64,000 nucleotides of DNA from an uncultured Holophagaceae bacterium. Its GTDB lineage: Bacteria; Acidobacteriota; Holophagae; Holophagales; Holophagaceae. The DNA lies in the NCBI GenBank assembly GCA_903884655.1, contig CAISFO010000097.1, forward strand, positions 62,001 through 126,000, written 5' to 3'. The translations under genes and the position numbers were made by a program. Below, piece by piece: positions 16,214 through 25,902 of this stretch (within the stretch, counting starts at the first letter, position 1; each line of letters starts with the position of its first letter). Under the pieces are notes generated by a model. It ran no database searches. It saw nothing but the letters and a program-made list of their open reading frames with translations, and had not been told where the DNA came from.

Positions 16214-18778
16214 CTAGAAGATCGCCTTCAGGATCGCATCCGGCATGGCGATAAAAAGGTGCCCTGTGGACATGTCAACGGCAACCCCCAAGGGCTCTTC
16301 GAGGCATCCAGGAAGGATCCCAGGCTCTGCGCCCCTCCTGCCAGCGACCCCGACCACGGTGCTCACGGTACCTGTAGGTGAGACCCGGCGGATGAGGTGA
16401 TTACTGAAATCCGCCACGTAGATGTTCCCAGAGCTATCCATAGCCAAGCCCATGGGGCCGTAGAACCGAGCAGTGCCCCCTGATCCATCGGTACTTCCCT
16501 GGATTCCAGCCGCACCGGCAAAGGTGCTTACGGCACCAGCGGGAGTGATTTTCCTGATGGTGAAATCACGAACATCTGAAACATAGATGGTGCCGCTCCC
16601 ATCCACGGCAATCCCGGCGGGATACTGGAACCTTGCGTTGGGGCCCAATCCATCGCTGCTGCCAGTTGAGCCAGGAATCCCAGCCAAAGTGGTAACCAGG
16701 CCTCCCGGTGAAATTTTCCGGAGGGTGGCGTTAAGGGAATCTGTCACATAAACATCTCCGGAATGGTCAAGCGCAACGCCCTCAGGTCCCGAGAAACGCG
16801 CATCTGCCCCCATCCCGTCGATACTGCCCGGTTGTCCTGCCGATCCAGCAAATGTGCTCACCATGCCCGTCGAAGAGATCTTCCGGATGACGTGATTCCC
16901 AGAGTCTGCCACGTAGACGTTTCCGGAAGGATCCACGGCCAGGCTGCCGGGCGAGGAAAACCGTGCTGCAGCACCTTGGCCGTCAGCAGCCCCGGGCGCG
17001 CCGGCCGTGCCGGCGAAGGTGCTGACGACACCTGTGGGAGAGATTTTCCGTATGATGTTGTTGCTCGTATCCGCCACGTACACACTTCCGAGATTGTCCG
17101 AGGCAACGCCGAAGGGTTTGTAGAACCTCGCAACTCCGCCAGGCCCATCAGCACTGCCTGGGCTGGCGGCAATTCCAGCCAAGGTTCGCACCATGCCAGC
17201 GGGTTCCATCTTCCGGATGGAATCGGTGTCCACAATAAATGCCGTTCCATTCTGATCAATGGTCAATCCGTTGAAGGCGGAGAAACTTGCCGTGGATCTG
17301 AACCCATCGGCGCCGCCTCGCACTCCGGCCGTTCCTGCCACTGTGCTGACGGTGCGTTCTGGGGTGGCGGCGATTTTGCGGATGGCGTGATTGCCGACGT
17401 CTGTCACATAAAGGTTCCCGGCACCATCAACAGCCACACCTTCAGGAGCGGAAAATAGCGCGGTGACACCAGGGCCATCGGTGCTCCCCTGCATGCCTGT
17501 TTTCCCGGCGAGAGTAGCCACTTGGCCTGAGGGCAGAACGATTCGGATGAGGTCGTTCCCGCTGTCTGCCACATAGACATTCCCCAGGGCATCCACAGCC
17601 ACCGCATTGGGGAAGCAAAAGGCGGCTGCAGTTCCAAGGCCGTTGGCGCTGCCGGATTGCCCGGCTCTTCCCGCGACAGTGCTCACCACGCCTTCGGGAG
17701 TGACCTTTCGGATGGCATGGTTGACGGTATCAGCCACGAAAATATTTCCTGACAAATCGACGGCCAGACCCGCAGGGTAATAGAACCTCGCTTCAACCCC
17801 TGTGCCATCCGCGGTACCCGTTTGCCCGGACACTCCGGCCAAGGTCTTGACTTGACCCGATGGTGTGATTTTTCGGATGGTGGAATCATCTGCAAGGTAG
17901 AGGTTTCCCGCGCCATCCACGGCCATCCCGCGAGGTGTATTGAACCTGGCCTCCAGGCTGGTGCCATCCGTGCTTCCATACTCCCCGGCCTTCCCCGCGA
18001 AAGTGCTCACCGTGTGATCGGGTGCGATCTTACGGACGGTACCGTTCGCGGTGTCTGCCACGAAGATGTTGCCAGAATGATCCGCGGCGAGCCCATGCGG
18101 CGAATTGAACTTCGCGATTTCGCCCGGGCCATCTATGTTTCCGCTACCTGTAGGAGCCCCGGCAAAGAGGGAGAGCACCCCAACCGAGAGAACCTCCACC
18201 GTCGCCTGAGCGGTTTCGCTTCTCCCGGCAGCATTGGTCACAGTCAGGGTGAAGCTGGTTGTGGTAACCGGCACGACGGTGCTTTTGTCATCACTATTGA
18301 CGCTCCCGACAGCCTGGTTGATGGTCCCTGTCCCGTTCGTGAACGAATAGGCCAACGTGGAACTGCCTCCGATAGCTACGGCCGGGGGACTTGAAACGAA
18401 TCGAGTGATGGTGGGTGCAGCAACGACCGCAACCGTTACCTGGGCTGTAATGCTCGAACCCGCATCGTTGGTGACCGTGAGATAGAAAGTCGTATCCGCC
18501 GCCAGATCTGCCGTGGACACTCCAGTACCACTGTCGACTCGGCCTATACCATTGCTGATGACACCCGTCCCATGATTGAACACCGCCGTGAGCACCGTTG
18601 TCTCACCTGCAGTAACCAGAGACCTCGCTGCCGAAAAGCTGGCAATCGTTGGCAAAGACGGTGGCGGATTGCCACCACCCCCTCCCCGGCACGCCGCCAT
18701 CACACACAGCAGCAGGACTGCGGTGAACTCCCCAAGCAGACGCCATAGAGCCGGAGCGTGGGCGTAGCGACATTTCAT
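16214..18778 (-). CDS. NHL-repeat lipoprotein with Ig-like domains
   Basis: 854 residues. A lipoprotein signal ends in VMAAC with Cys30, followed by a glycine tether, so the protein is probably anchored to a membrane and exposed outside. Residues 45-215 form two to three Ig-like beta domains (FYLTVTNDAGS and FTLTVTNAAGR). From about 218 to the end are 11 full and one partial NHL-type repeats of about 55 residues, with consensus GxAVDxxGNxYVADxxNHxIRKIxPxGxVSTxAG. They should fold into one or two beta-propellers. The gene is visibly less GC-rich than its neighbours. A binding or scaffold role is inferred; no enzyme motif is seen. Confidence 0.85.
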   Translation of the reverse strand: MKCRYAHAPALWRLLGEFTAVLLLCVMAACRGGGGGNPPPSLPTIASFSAARSLVTAGETTVLTAVFNHGTGVISNGIGRVDSGTGVSTADLAADTTFYLTVTNDAGSSITAQVTVAVVAAPTITRFVSSPPAVAIGGSSTLAYSFTNGTGTINQAVGSVNSDDKSTVVPVTTTSFTLTVTNAAGRSETAQATVEVLSVGVLSLFAGAPTGSGNIDGPGEIAKFNSPHGLAADHSGNIFVADTANGTVRKIAPDHTVSTFAGKAGEYGSTDGTSLEARFNTPRGMAVDGAGNLYLADDSTIRKITPSGQVKTLAGVSGQTGTADGTGVEARFYYPAGLAVDLSGNIFVADTVNHAIRKVTPEGVVSTVAGRAGQSGSANGLGTAAAFCFPNAVAVDALGNVYVADSGNDLIRIVLPSGQVATLAGKTGMQGSTDGPGVTALFSAPEGVAVDGAGNLYVTDVGNHAIRKIAATPERTVSTVAGTAGVRGGADGFRSTASFSAFNGLTIDQNGTAFIVDTDSIRKMEPAGMVRTLAGIAASPGSADGPGGVARFYKPFGVASDNLGSVYVADTSNNIIRKISPTGVVSTFAGTAGAPGAADGQGAAARFSSPGSLAVDPSGNVYVADSGNHVIRKISSTGMVSTFAGSAGQPGSIDGMGADARFSGPEGVALDHSGDVYVTDSLNATLRKISPGGLVTTLAGIPGSTGSSDGLGPNARFQYPAGIAVDGSGTIYVSDVRDFTIRKITPAGAVSTFAGAAGIQGSTDGSGGTARFYGPMGLAMDSSGNIYVADFSNHLIRRVSPTGTVSTVVGVAGRRGAEPGILPGCLEEPLGVAVDMSTGHLFIAMPDAILKAIF
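16220..18094 (-). repeat. About 165-base tandem NHL repeat units
   Basis: Eleven complete units of about 55 codons lie head to tail inside the NHL lipoprotein gene. DNA identity is moderate (shared blocks such as those coding NxYVAD and IRKI), so they are an old duplication under protein-level constraint and not a recent expansion. Confidence 0.8.
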
Positions 18779-18985
18779 GTCACAACCTCGATAAGTGAAT
18801 GGCGGCTACCCGCTTAATTGTTAACATCATCAGTGAGTCAAGAATATTTAACAACATCGGGAATGACACCGGAACATGACCTGTAGAGCCGATCAACCAT
18901 CACCGGTTTGAATGTAACCAACGCGACCGAAGAGACCTTGGCAATATGGGGTTCACGAACTCCTTGAATCATCTCCCCTTCGACC

Positions 18986-20014
18986 ATGACCCACGACGAT
19001 CCCCCCCGCCAGCGCCGAGTGCGCTACAAAGGCACCCACCCGCGGCGCTTCGCAGAAAAGTACAAGGAGCTATCGCCGGAGCAGCATGCGGCCGAGCTGG
19101 AGAAGGTGATGGCCCGGGGCCAAACCCCTGCGGGAACCCACCGCTCCATCATGGTGGCTGAGATCCTGGAGGTGCTGGCGCCGATGCCCGGTGAAGTGGC
19201 CCTGGACGCCACTCTGGGGTACGGAGGACATGCGAAAGAAATCCTGCCGCGACTGCTGCCCAGCGGGCGGCTCTTCGGCGTGGACGTGGATCCCCTGGAG
19301 CTGCCCCGCACGGAGGCCCGGCTGCGGGGTCTCGGGTTTGGTGAGGAGGTCCTGCAGGTGCGTCGCATGAACTTCGCGGGGCTGCCCCGGCTCAAGGCCG
19401 AAGCGGGGGGCTTCGATGTGGTCCTCGCCGACCTGGGCGTGTCCTCCATGCAGATCGACAATCCGGCCCGGGGCTTCACCTGGAAGGCCGAGGGGCCACT
19501 GGACCTGCGGCTCAATCCCCAGCGGGGTCGCTCTGCCGCGGAACTGCTGGCTAAGCTGGATGAACTGGCCCTGGCAGAGCTCCTCGTCGAAAACGCCGAC
19601 GAGCACCATGCGACCCTCATCGCCCGGGCAGTCCATGGCCAGCCGATCCACACCACCCGGGACCTGGCGAACCGGGTGCGGGCGGCCCTGCTGCCCGAAG
19701 GACTCGACGAAGACGAGACCAAGAAGGCCCTGCAGCGCACCTTCCAGGCCCTGCGCATCGCCGTGAACGACGAGTTCACGGTGCTGGACCAGTTCCTCGC
19801 CTTCCTGCCCGCGGTGCTGAACCCCGGCGGCCGGGTGGCCATCCTCACCTTCCACTCCGGCGAGGACCGGCGCGTGAAGAAGGCCTTCCAGGAGGGGTTC
19901 AGAGCCGGTTTCTATTCCGGGATCGCTCCGGAACCCCTCCGCGCATCGCCGGAGGAGCGGCGGTCCAATCCCCGCTCCACCAGCGCCAAGCTGCGCTGGG
20001 CTCGGCGCGCCTAG
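18986..20014 (+). CDS. rsmH: 16S rRNA C1402 N4-methyltransferase RsmH
   Basis: 342 residues. All RsmH signatures are present: DATLGYGGHA (SAM site, near residue 74), LADLGVSSMQID and RGFTWKAEGPLDLRLN, LQRTFQALRIAVNDE and GRVAILTFHSGEDRRVK. It methylates N4 of C1402 in the ribosomal P site. The N-terminus carries about 50 extra, mostly charged residues before the usual start of the family. It stands alone between two large lipoprotein genes, with none of the usual dcw neighbours (mraZ, ftsL, pbp, mur genes), so it may be a relocated gene or a second copy. Confidence 0.9.
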   Translation: MTHDDPPRQRRVRYKGTHPRRFAEKYKELSPEQHAAELEKVMARGQTPAGTHRSIMVAEILEVLAPMPGEVALDATLGYGGHAKEILPRLLPSGRLFGVDVDPLELPRTEARLRGLGFGEEVLQVRRMNFAGLPRLKAEAGGFDVVLADLGVSSMQIDNPARGFTWKAEGPLDLRLNPQRGRSAAELLAKLDELALAELLVENADEHHATLIARAVHGQPIHTTRDLANRVRAALLPEGLDEDETKKALQRTFQALRIAVNDEFTVLDQFLAFLPAVLNPGGRVAILTFHSGEDRRVKKAFQEGFRAGFYSGIAPEPLRASPEERRSNPRSTSAKLRWARRA

Positions 20015-20025
20015 CCGCCCAGCTC

Positions 20026-23000
20026 CTATTTGAAGTTCACGGCGGTGTAGCCGATGTAGGCGGACACGGGGCTGCTGTAGTCCCAGATGTTGACGGTTTC
20101 ATCCGCCCCGAAACGGCTCCGGAAGGTGCCCGAGTCGATGAGCAGGTTCAGGCTGGGAGCGTTGGAGGCACGGACGACCTGGTTGTAGGGGTCGTCCGCA
20201 TGGTCCAGGTAGAGGTCCTCGCTGGGGAAGTAGATCAGCTCATGGCCGCAGACCCAGACCGGCTGGGTCGGGATGTTCACCACCCGCAGGGCGGCGTGGA
20301 GGAAGCCCGTGCTGCCGTGGCAGCCTTCCGTGTAGTGCTGGGTACCTTGGCCCAGGTAGCGGCTGTCCACGGTGCCACCCACGATGCGGGACACCGGCGA
20401 GTAGCCCCGGTACTGCCAGATGGCGAAGTCGCTGCCGAACGTGTCCGCGCCGCCGTTCACGTGGTAGAGGTTCTGCCGCATGTAGTCCAGGAAGCCGCCG
20501 ATGGTGTCCAGGCGCGCTCCCGCCAGGATGCCGGCTGACCGCAGCCAGGCGTAGGTCCACCGGGGATCCGTGAAGGTGGTCCGGGGCCGGTTGTCGTGGC
20601 GCAACGCGGGCTGATTTGCGCCGGGGTAGGTGCCGAGTCCGAAGTTCCCGTTGGGCAGCATCCAGGCCATGGTGGAGCTGTCAAAGAGCCAGCGGAGCCC
20701 CTCTTCGCTGTAGCCGGACACGCTCCAGGGCACCTGGTGGCTGGCTTCCATCAGGATGGAGAAGGCCGCGTGGCGGGTATAGAGGCGCCACATGTAGGCA
20801 GGACTGACCTGGACCATGGTGGAGATGGAATCCACCGAGGCTTGCGAGTACTGGTTGGTGGGCCGGTCCGTGAGGTCGGTACTGGTGCCGCCATCCACCA
20901 TGGCCACGGGCTGGGCACCAGCGTTGAACCAGTCCACCAGGTCCTGGTAGGCCTGGTACAGGTCGTCCTGCTGCTGGGCGGTCCACCCCGACCAACTTGC
21001 CTTCTGGGCATCGGAGGGAGGCACATAGAAATTGAAGGGATCGCCGCTCTGCACCTGCCACTTGAGGGCGCCGGCCACCACGGGATGGCTGAGGAGCCAG
21101 TCCTCTGGATCCTGGTGAAGGGAGAGCCTGGCGGGGAGGCTGGTGGTGCTGCCGCCGAAGCTGTCGTTCACCACCGCGGTGAGGACCGCGCCATCATCCG
21201 CCAGGCCGAAGGCCAGGCCCGTGTAGAGGCTGGAGGTGGCGCCCAGGATGGGCGCGCCATCCCGGCACCACTGGTAGGTGAGGGTGCCGGAGCCCGTGGC
21301 CGTCACCGAGAAGCTGGCCACATCCCCCAGGTGGAGGATGCGCCCGTAGGGCTGCACCGTGATGACGGGCGGCTGCACCCGCACTGAAAGGGTTAGCTTG
21401 GTGGATCCGGATCCGCCCCCGTTCGTGGCCGTGATGGTGTAGTCCAGGGCCGCGCTGGCGGCCGTGGGTGTGCCGCTGAGGGCACCAGTGACCGTGTCGA
21501 AGACCAGTCCCGCGGGAAGGACCGGACTGATGGACCAGAGGGTGGCGGGCGCCCCGGCATTGGTGGGCACGAGCGGCGTGATGGCCTGGTTCAAGAAGAG
21601 TTGCCACACGGCCTTGGAATAGGCGATCTGGGGTGGCGCCTGGACCACGGAGAGCTGGAAGGTGGGTGAGCTGGTGCCCCCGGTGTTGGTGGCGGTCACT
21701 GTGTAGGTCTGGTTTGAGGCCAAGGCCGACGGCGTGCCCGTGATGGTGCCGGTGCTGCTGTTGAAGGAGAGCCCCGTGGGCAGGGCCGGGCTGATGGACC
21801 AGGTGTTCACCGGGCCGCCCGTGTTCCCGGGGATGAGTGTCACCGGGGCCCCCAGGTTGAGGGGGTAGACCGCGTTCGGGTAGGTGACGCAGGGAGGGGG
21901 ATCCACCACCGCGATGGAGATGGAGACGCTGGCCGTTCCGTAGGCGTTGGAGCCCTGGATGGTGTAGGTGTTCCGGGCCATGCTGGCCCAGGGCGTGCCG
22001 GAGATGACGCCCGTGGCGGGGTTCAGGCTGAGGCCGATGGCAGGGAAGGCCGGAACGCACGCATAGCTGGTGATGGGACCGGCGGTGTTACTCGGCGTGT
22101 TGGGCGCGATGGTCACGCCCGTGCTGTAGGTGGCGTTGAGCGTGCCATAGGTGAGCCCCGCCGGCGGACCGGAAGTCACGGTCACCGTGGCGGAAGCCGT
22201 GCCCCCGTAGCCGTTGTTGGCCACGAGGCGGTAGGTGGTGCTGGTCGTGCCGGTGGGCGGCACCAGATCCACTGAGGTGGCGGTGGTGGGACCGGCGACG
22301 GTGATATTCCCTGCGCTGAGGTTCTGCAGCGTGTAGGTGGCCGCGCCCGTCGCAGACCAGCTGAACGTGACCGTTCCTCCCGCGGCTACGGCCATGGGAG
22401 TGGCCGATACGCTGACGCCGGTCGGGAGGGGCACCACCGTCACGGTCACCTGGGCAGTCGTAGAGCCCACCGCGTTGGTGGCGGTCAGAGTGTAGGTCGT
22501 GGTCGACGTGGGGTAGACCGCGGCCATGCCACTGCTGCTCGGGAGGCTGCCCCCCCCATGATCGATGCTCGCCGTGGTGTAGTTGGCGAGGCCGGTCCAG
22601 TTCAGGTAGGCCGGCTGCCCCTTCCCGATGGTGGTCGAAGTCGCATAGAAGCTGCCGAGCACGGGCAGCTTCCCGAAATTGGCAGTGATGGCCATGGAGG
22701 AGCCAACGCCCAGTACGGTCAGGGGGTTGTTCGTGGTGGTCGGGAACCCGCCGGTTCCGGTCCAGTTCGTGAGCACATAGCCCGCGTTGGGCATGGCGGT
22801 CACGGGTGTGGCGTCCGCCCCGGCCACGACGCTCTGGGAGGTGGTGCCCGTGAGGGTTCCACCAGCGCCAGCCGAGAAGCTCAGCTGGTAGACCAGTGCA
22901 AAGCTTGCGGTGATGGTCAGGTTCGAAGTCACGTTGCTCACCACCAGGGGGTTCGAGCCTGATGCACCGATCCAGCCGGTGAAGGCGTAGCCCGTGTTCG

Positions 23001-24108
23001 GAACTGCCGTCACTGTAGAGGTCGAGCCGCCGTAGGCCACGGTCTGCGTGGTCGTGCCCGTGAGGGTGCCGCCGGTTCCGGCCGTGAAGGTCACGGTATA
23101 GGTTTGCTGCGTGAAGCTGGCCGTGATCGTGAGGTTCGAGGTCACATTGCTCACCACCAGGGGGTTCGAGCCCGTGGCGCCGGTCCAGGCCGTGAAGGTG
23201 TAGCCGGTGTTCGGCACCGCTGTCACGGCCGAGGTCGAACCCCCGTAGGCCACCGTCTGCGTGGTCGTGCCCGTGAGGGTGCCGCCGGTTCCGGCCGCGA
23301 AGGTCACGGTGAACGTCTGCTGCGTGAAACTGGCCGTGATGGTCAGGTTCGAGGTCACACCGCTCACCACCAGGGGGTTCGAGCCCGAGGCACCTGTCCA
23401 GCCGGTGAAGGTGTAGCCGGTGTTCGGCACCGCCGTTATCGCCGAAGTCGAGCCCCCGTAGGCCACGGTCTGCGTGGGGTTGCCCGTGAGGGTGCCGCCG
23501 GTTCCGGCCGCGAAGGTCACGGTGAAAGTCTGCTGCGTGAAGCTGGCCGTGATGGTCAGGTTCGAGGTCACATTGCTCACCACGAGGGGGTTCGAGCCCG
23601 TGGCACCGGTCCAGCCGGTGAAGGTGTAACCCAGGTTCGGCACCGCCGTCACCGCCGAGGTCGAGCCCCCGTAGGCCACCGTTTGCGTGGTGGTGCCCGT
23701 GAGGGTGCCGCCGGTTCCGGCCGCGAAGGTCACGGTGAACGTCTGCTGGGTGAAGCTGGCCGTGATGGTCAGGTTCTGGGTCACGTTCGACACCGTCAGC
23801 GGGTTCGTCGCATTCGTCGAAAACCCAGCCCCGCTCCAGTTCGTGAAGGTGTAGCCCGTGTCCGGAATGGCTGCCACCGCTGCGCAGGAGCCCCCGGAGG
23901 GGACCGTCTGGGTGGAGATTCCGGAAAGGGTTCCCCCGGCCCCTGCCAGGAACGTCACGGTGTAGGTCACCGGGGCGGGTGTGCTGCTGCCGGTGGCACC
24001 TCCGCCCCCGCAGGCATTCCAGAGCAGGAGAACCAGGAGGCAGGACATCCTGTGGAAAATGAGGGCAGCAAGACCCGGCCCCTTCCCCTTCGCGGTTGTC
24101 CTGTGCAT
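20026..24108 (-). CDS. Large lipoprotein: InlB-type repeats, Ig-like domains, transglutaminase-like C-terminus
   Basis: 1360 residues. A hydrophobic signal ends at Cys33 with a Gly tether, probably a lipoprotein although the lipobox (WNAC) is poor. Residues 45-480 hold six repeats of about 71 residues of the Listeria-Bacteroides/InlB B-repeat type (YTVTFxAGxGGTLTG ... GYTFTGWTG). Four of them are almost identical. Ig-like and putative-Ig (He_PIG-like, ATGVISGTP) domains follow to about 1020. The last 330 residues are a separate domain that has Cys1263 in EGCHGS, His1289 in CGHELIYFP and Asp1302 in YLDHAD, in the order and spacing of a transglutaminase-like catalytic triad. Likely a surface protein or surface enzyme. 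Confidence 0.8.
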   Translation of the reverse strand: MHRTTAKGKGPGLAALIFHRMSCLLVLLLWNACGGGGATGSSTPAPVTYTVTFLAGAGGTLSGISTQTVPSGGSCAAVAAIPDTGYTFTNWSGAGFSTNATNPLTVSNVTQNLTITASFTQQTFTVTFAAGTGGTLTGTTTQTVAYGGSTSAVTAVPNLGYTFTGWTGATGSNPLVVSNVTSNLTITASFTQQTFTVTFAAGTGGTLTGNPTQTVAYGGSTSAITAVPNTGYTFTGWTGASGSNPLVVSGVTSNLTITASFTQQTFTVTFAAGTGGTLTGTTTQTVAYGGSTSAVTAVPNTGYTFTAWTGATGSNPLVVSNVTSNLTITASFTQQTYTVTFTAGTGGTLTGTTTQTVAYGGSTSTVTAVPNTGYAFTGWIGASGSNPLVVSNVTSNLTITASFALVYQLSFSAGAGGTLTGTTSQSVVAGADATPVTAMPNAGYVLTNWTGTGGFPTTTNNPLTVLGVGSSMAITANFGKLPVLGSFYATSTTIGKGQPAYLNWTGLANYTTASIDHGGGSLPSSSGMAAVYPTSTTTYTLTATNAVGSTTAQVTVTVVPLPTGVSVSATPMAVAAGGTVTFSWSATGAATYTLQNLSAGNITVAGPTTATSVDLVPPTGTTSTTYRLVANNGYGGTASATVTVTSGPPAGLTYGTLNATYSTGVTIAPNTPSNTAGPITSYACVPAFPAIGLSLNPATGVISGTPWASMARNTYTIQGSNAYGTASVSISIAVVDPPPCVTYPNAVYPLNLGAPVTLIPGNTGGPVNTWSISPALPTGLSFNSSTGTITGTPSALASNQTYTVTATNTGGTSSPTFQLSVVQAPPQIAYSKAVWQLFLNQAITPLVPTNAGAPATLWSISPVLPAGLVFDTVTGALSGTPTAASAALDYTITATNGGGSGSTKLTLSVRVQPPVITVQPYGRILHLGDVASFSVTATGSGTLTYQWCRDGAPILGATSSLYTGLAFGLADDGAVLTAVVNDSFGGSTTSLPARLSLHQDPEDWLLSHPVVAGALKWQVQSGDPFNFYVPPSDAQKASWSGWTAQQQDDLYQAYQDLVDWFNAGAQPVAMVDGGTSTDLTDRPTNQYSQASVDSISTMVQVSPAYMWRLYTRHAAFSILMEASHQVPWSVSGYSEEGLRWLFDSSTMAWMLPNGNFGLGTYPGANQPALRHDNRPRTTFTDPRWTYAWLRSAGILAGARLDTIGGFLDYMRQNLYHVNGGADTFGSDFAIWQYRGYSPVSRIVGGTVDSRYLGQGTQHYTEGCHGSTGFLHAALRVVNIPTQPVWVCGHELIYFPSEDLYLDHADDPYNQVVRASNAPSLNLLIDSGTFRSRFGADETVNIWDYSSPVSAYIGYTAVNFK
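22895..23745 (-). repeat. Four near-identical 213-base tandem repeats
   Basis: The four central InlB-type units are each 71 codons (213 bases) and differ at only a few positions, also at silent sites (for example the block GTGATGGTCAGGTTCGAGGT recurs). Flanking first and sixth units are much more diverged. The pattern points to recent expansion or gene conversion and predicts copy-number variation between strains. Confidence 0.85.
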
Positions 24109-24248
24109 GCGGCGCCCCCATGAACCACGGGTCCATGGCCCTCTTTTCGGTACCGTCAGGCACGACCTAAACAGGGTTTTTGGCGCCCCTGTGGACCGGT
24201 TTCCTCACAAGGAAGGCCCTGCGCCCCGGGGAACCCTTCAGAGCATCC

Positions 24249-25796
24249 CTACCTGCGGGGCGATGAAACCGTTCCCGCCAGGCGTCCCAGTTCTAGGGCG
24301 AAGCGCACCTGCTGCAGCAGGCCTTCTAGGTTCCAGGCCGGGTCGTAGCGGTCGGTGGGGCGGTGGTAGCGGGTCAGGAAAGCCGCGGCCTTGGCCTGGG
24401 CCGCAGCCTTGTCGCCCAGGTAGTCCCAGCCACCGTCCAGGGAGAAGCCCGGCGATAGCGCCGGCACCCCGGCCTTGGCGAAGGGGAAATGGTCCGAGCG
24501 GAAGCAGAGGCCTGCGGGATCGGGTTTGGCGGGCGTCACCACCAACCCCGTGGTGGTGGCGGCCTGGGCGCAGAGGGCGCGGATCGGCGCTTCCGTGGAT
24601 CCAAGCAGGCCGATGTCCCGGGTGGGTCCCACGACATTGAGACTTTCCAGGTTGATGTCCAAGACAGTGCGAGCCAGCGGCCACAGGGGGCTGGCCACAT
24701 AGGCGGAGGAGCCGAGCAGACCCTGCTCCTCCGCGCAGGGGAACAGGAACATCACGCTGCGCTTCAGGGGCCTGTGAACCAGGGCCTGGGCCAGCGCCAG
24801 GACCGCCGCGCAACCGGTGGCGTTGTCCACGGCCCCGGCATAGACGGCGCCATCCGCGCCCTTGCCGAAGTGGTCCCAGTGCGCGGAATAGATCACGAGT
24901 TCCTTCTGCAGGTCCGGATCACTGCCCGGCAGGAGGCCGGCGACGTTCGCCTGTTCCAGCGTGCGGAGGCTGGAGTGCAAGGTGCCCATGGCCCGGACCG
25001 GCAGGGGCTTCGGACGGAAATCAAGGCCATCCGCCCCAGCCGCCAGGGTCCGGAAATCCAGCCCGGCCAGGGCGAAAAGGCGGGCCGCCGTGGCTTCGGT
25101 GATCCAACCCTGCACGGCCCCGGGCTGCCCTGAGCCCGCGCGCAGGAACCGCTCCTGGGTCCAGCTGTTCCGCACCACGGCCCACCCATAGCCCGCGGAG
25201 GCATCGGTGTGCACCAGGAGGACCCCGGCGGCCCCGCGGCGGCGGGCCTCCTCGAACTTGTAGGTCCACCGCCCGTAGTAGTTCTCCGGTTCGCAGCAGA
25301 GGGGCATGGCCGGGCCATGCTTGCGGTCCCCCACTAGCATCACGAGGATGCGGCCCCGCACATCCAGGCCCTTGTAGTCGTCCCGACTGCCATCAGGCGC
25401 GACGATGCCATGCCCGACGAAGACCAGTGGCGCATCCACCGCCAGGGTCGCTTCTGCGGCCGCCGCGCCCAGCGCGAGTTCCGTTCCAAGCTCGGGCTGA
25501 AGGATTCCCTTGGGTCCTTCGAACTTCAGTCCGCTGGTGCCAGCCTCCAATCGGACCCCGGCCAGAGTCACGGTCTGCCGGTAGCTGGACCCGTTGGCTG
25601 GTCTGAGACCGAGCACCTGCAACTGGGTTTCCAGATAGCGTACGGTCAGCTCCCCGCCCCGCTGCCCTGTGCCACGGCCCTCCAGGAGGTCATCTGCCAG
25701 GAAGGCCAGGTGGGCGCGAATGGTCCCCTCGTCCACAGAGGGGGTTTGGGCCGGGAGCAAGGCACAGGCCAGTACTGCACACAGGATGGATCGCAT
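24249..25796 (-). CDS. Secreted M28-family zinc aminopeptidase
   Basis: 515 residues with a signal peptide (MRSILCAVLACALLPAQ). The zinc site of M28 peptidases is complete: His and Asp in SAHWDHFG and GAVDNATG, Glu-Glu in CAEEQGLLGS, Asp in LDINLES and His in YHRPTD. A protease-associated insert lies between about residues 110 and 250, as in secreted M28 peptidases. It should remove N-terminal residues from peptides in the periplasm or outside. It is divergent from the Tricorn-like protease gene, with a 106-base shared upstream region. Confidence 0.9.
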   Translation of the reverse strand: MRSILCAVLACALLPAQTPSVDEGTIRAHLAFLADDLLEGRGTGQRGGELTVRYLETQLQVLGLRPANGSSYRQTVTLAGVRLEAGTSGLKFEGPKGILQPELGTELALGAAAAEATLAVDAPLVFVGHGIVAPDGSRDDYKGLDVRGRILVMLVGDRKHGPAMPLCCEPENYYGRWTYKFEEARRRGAAGVLLVHTDASAGYGWAVVRNSWTQERFLRAGSGQPGAVQGWITEATAARLFALAGLDFRTLAAGADGLDFRPKPLPVRAMGTLHSSLRTLEQANVAGLLPGSDPDLQKELVIYSAHWDHFGKGADGAVYAGAVDNATGCAAVLALAQALVHRPLKRSVMFLFPCAEEQGLLGSSAYVASPLWPLARTVLDINLESLNVVGPTRDIGLLGSTEAPIRALCAQAATTTGLVVTPAKPDPAGLCFRSDHFPFAKAGVPALSPGFSLDGGWDYLGDKAAAQAKAAAFLTRYHRPTDRYDPAWNLEGLLQQVRFALELGRLAGTVSSPRR

Positions 25797-25902
25797 GGAA
25801 ACCCCCGGAATTTACATTAGCCCGGAAGCGGAAGGCACCACTCAACGATCGGCAGCTTCCCCGCGTATGCTTCCTGGAGCCCCCACGAGCCCGGAGCATC
25901 GC

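Noticed and set aside
22895..23745. CRISPR-like regular repeats
   Set aside because: The repeats are 213 bases without spacers and code for protein domains in one long gene.
22088..24163. Minus-strand open frame of 691 codons
   Set aside because: Another frame of the InlB-repeat region; its own repeats mirror the DNA repeats of the real gene.
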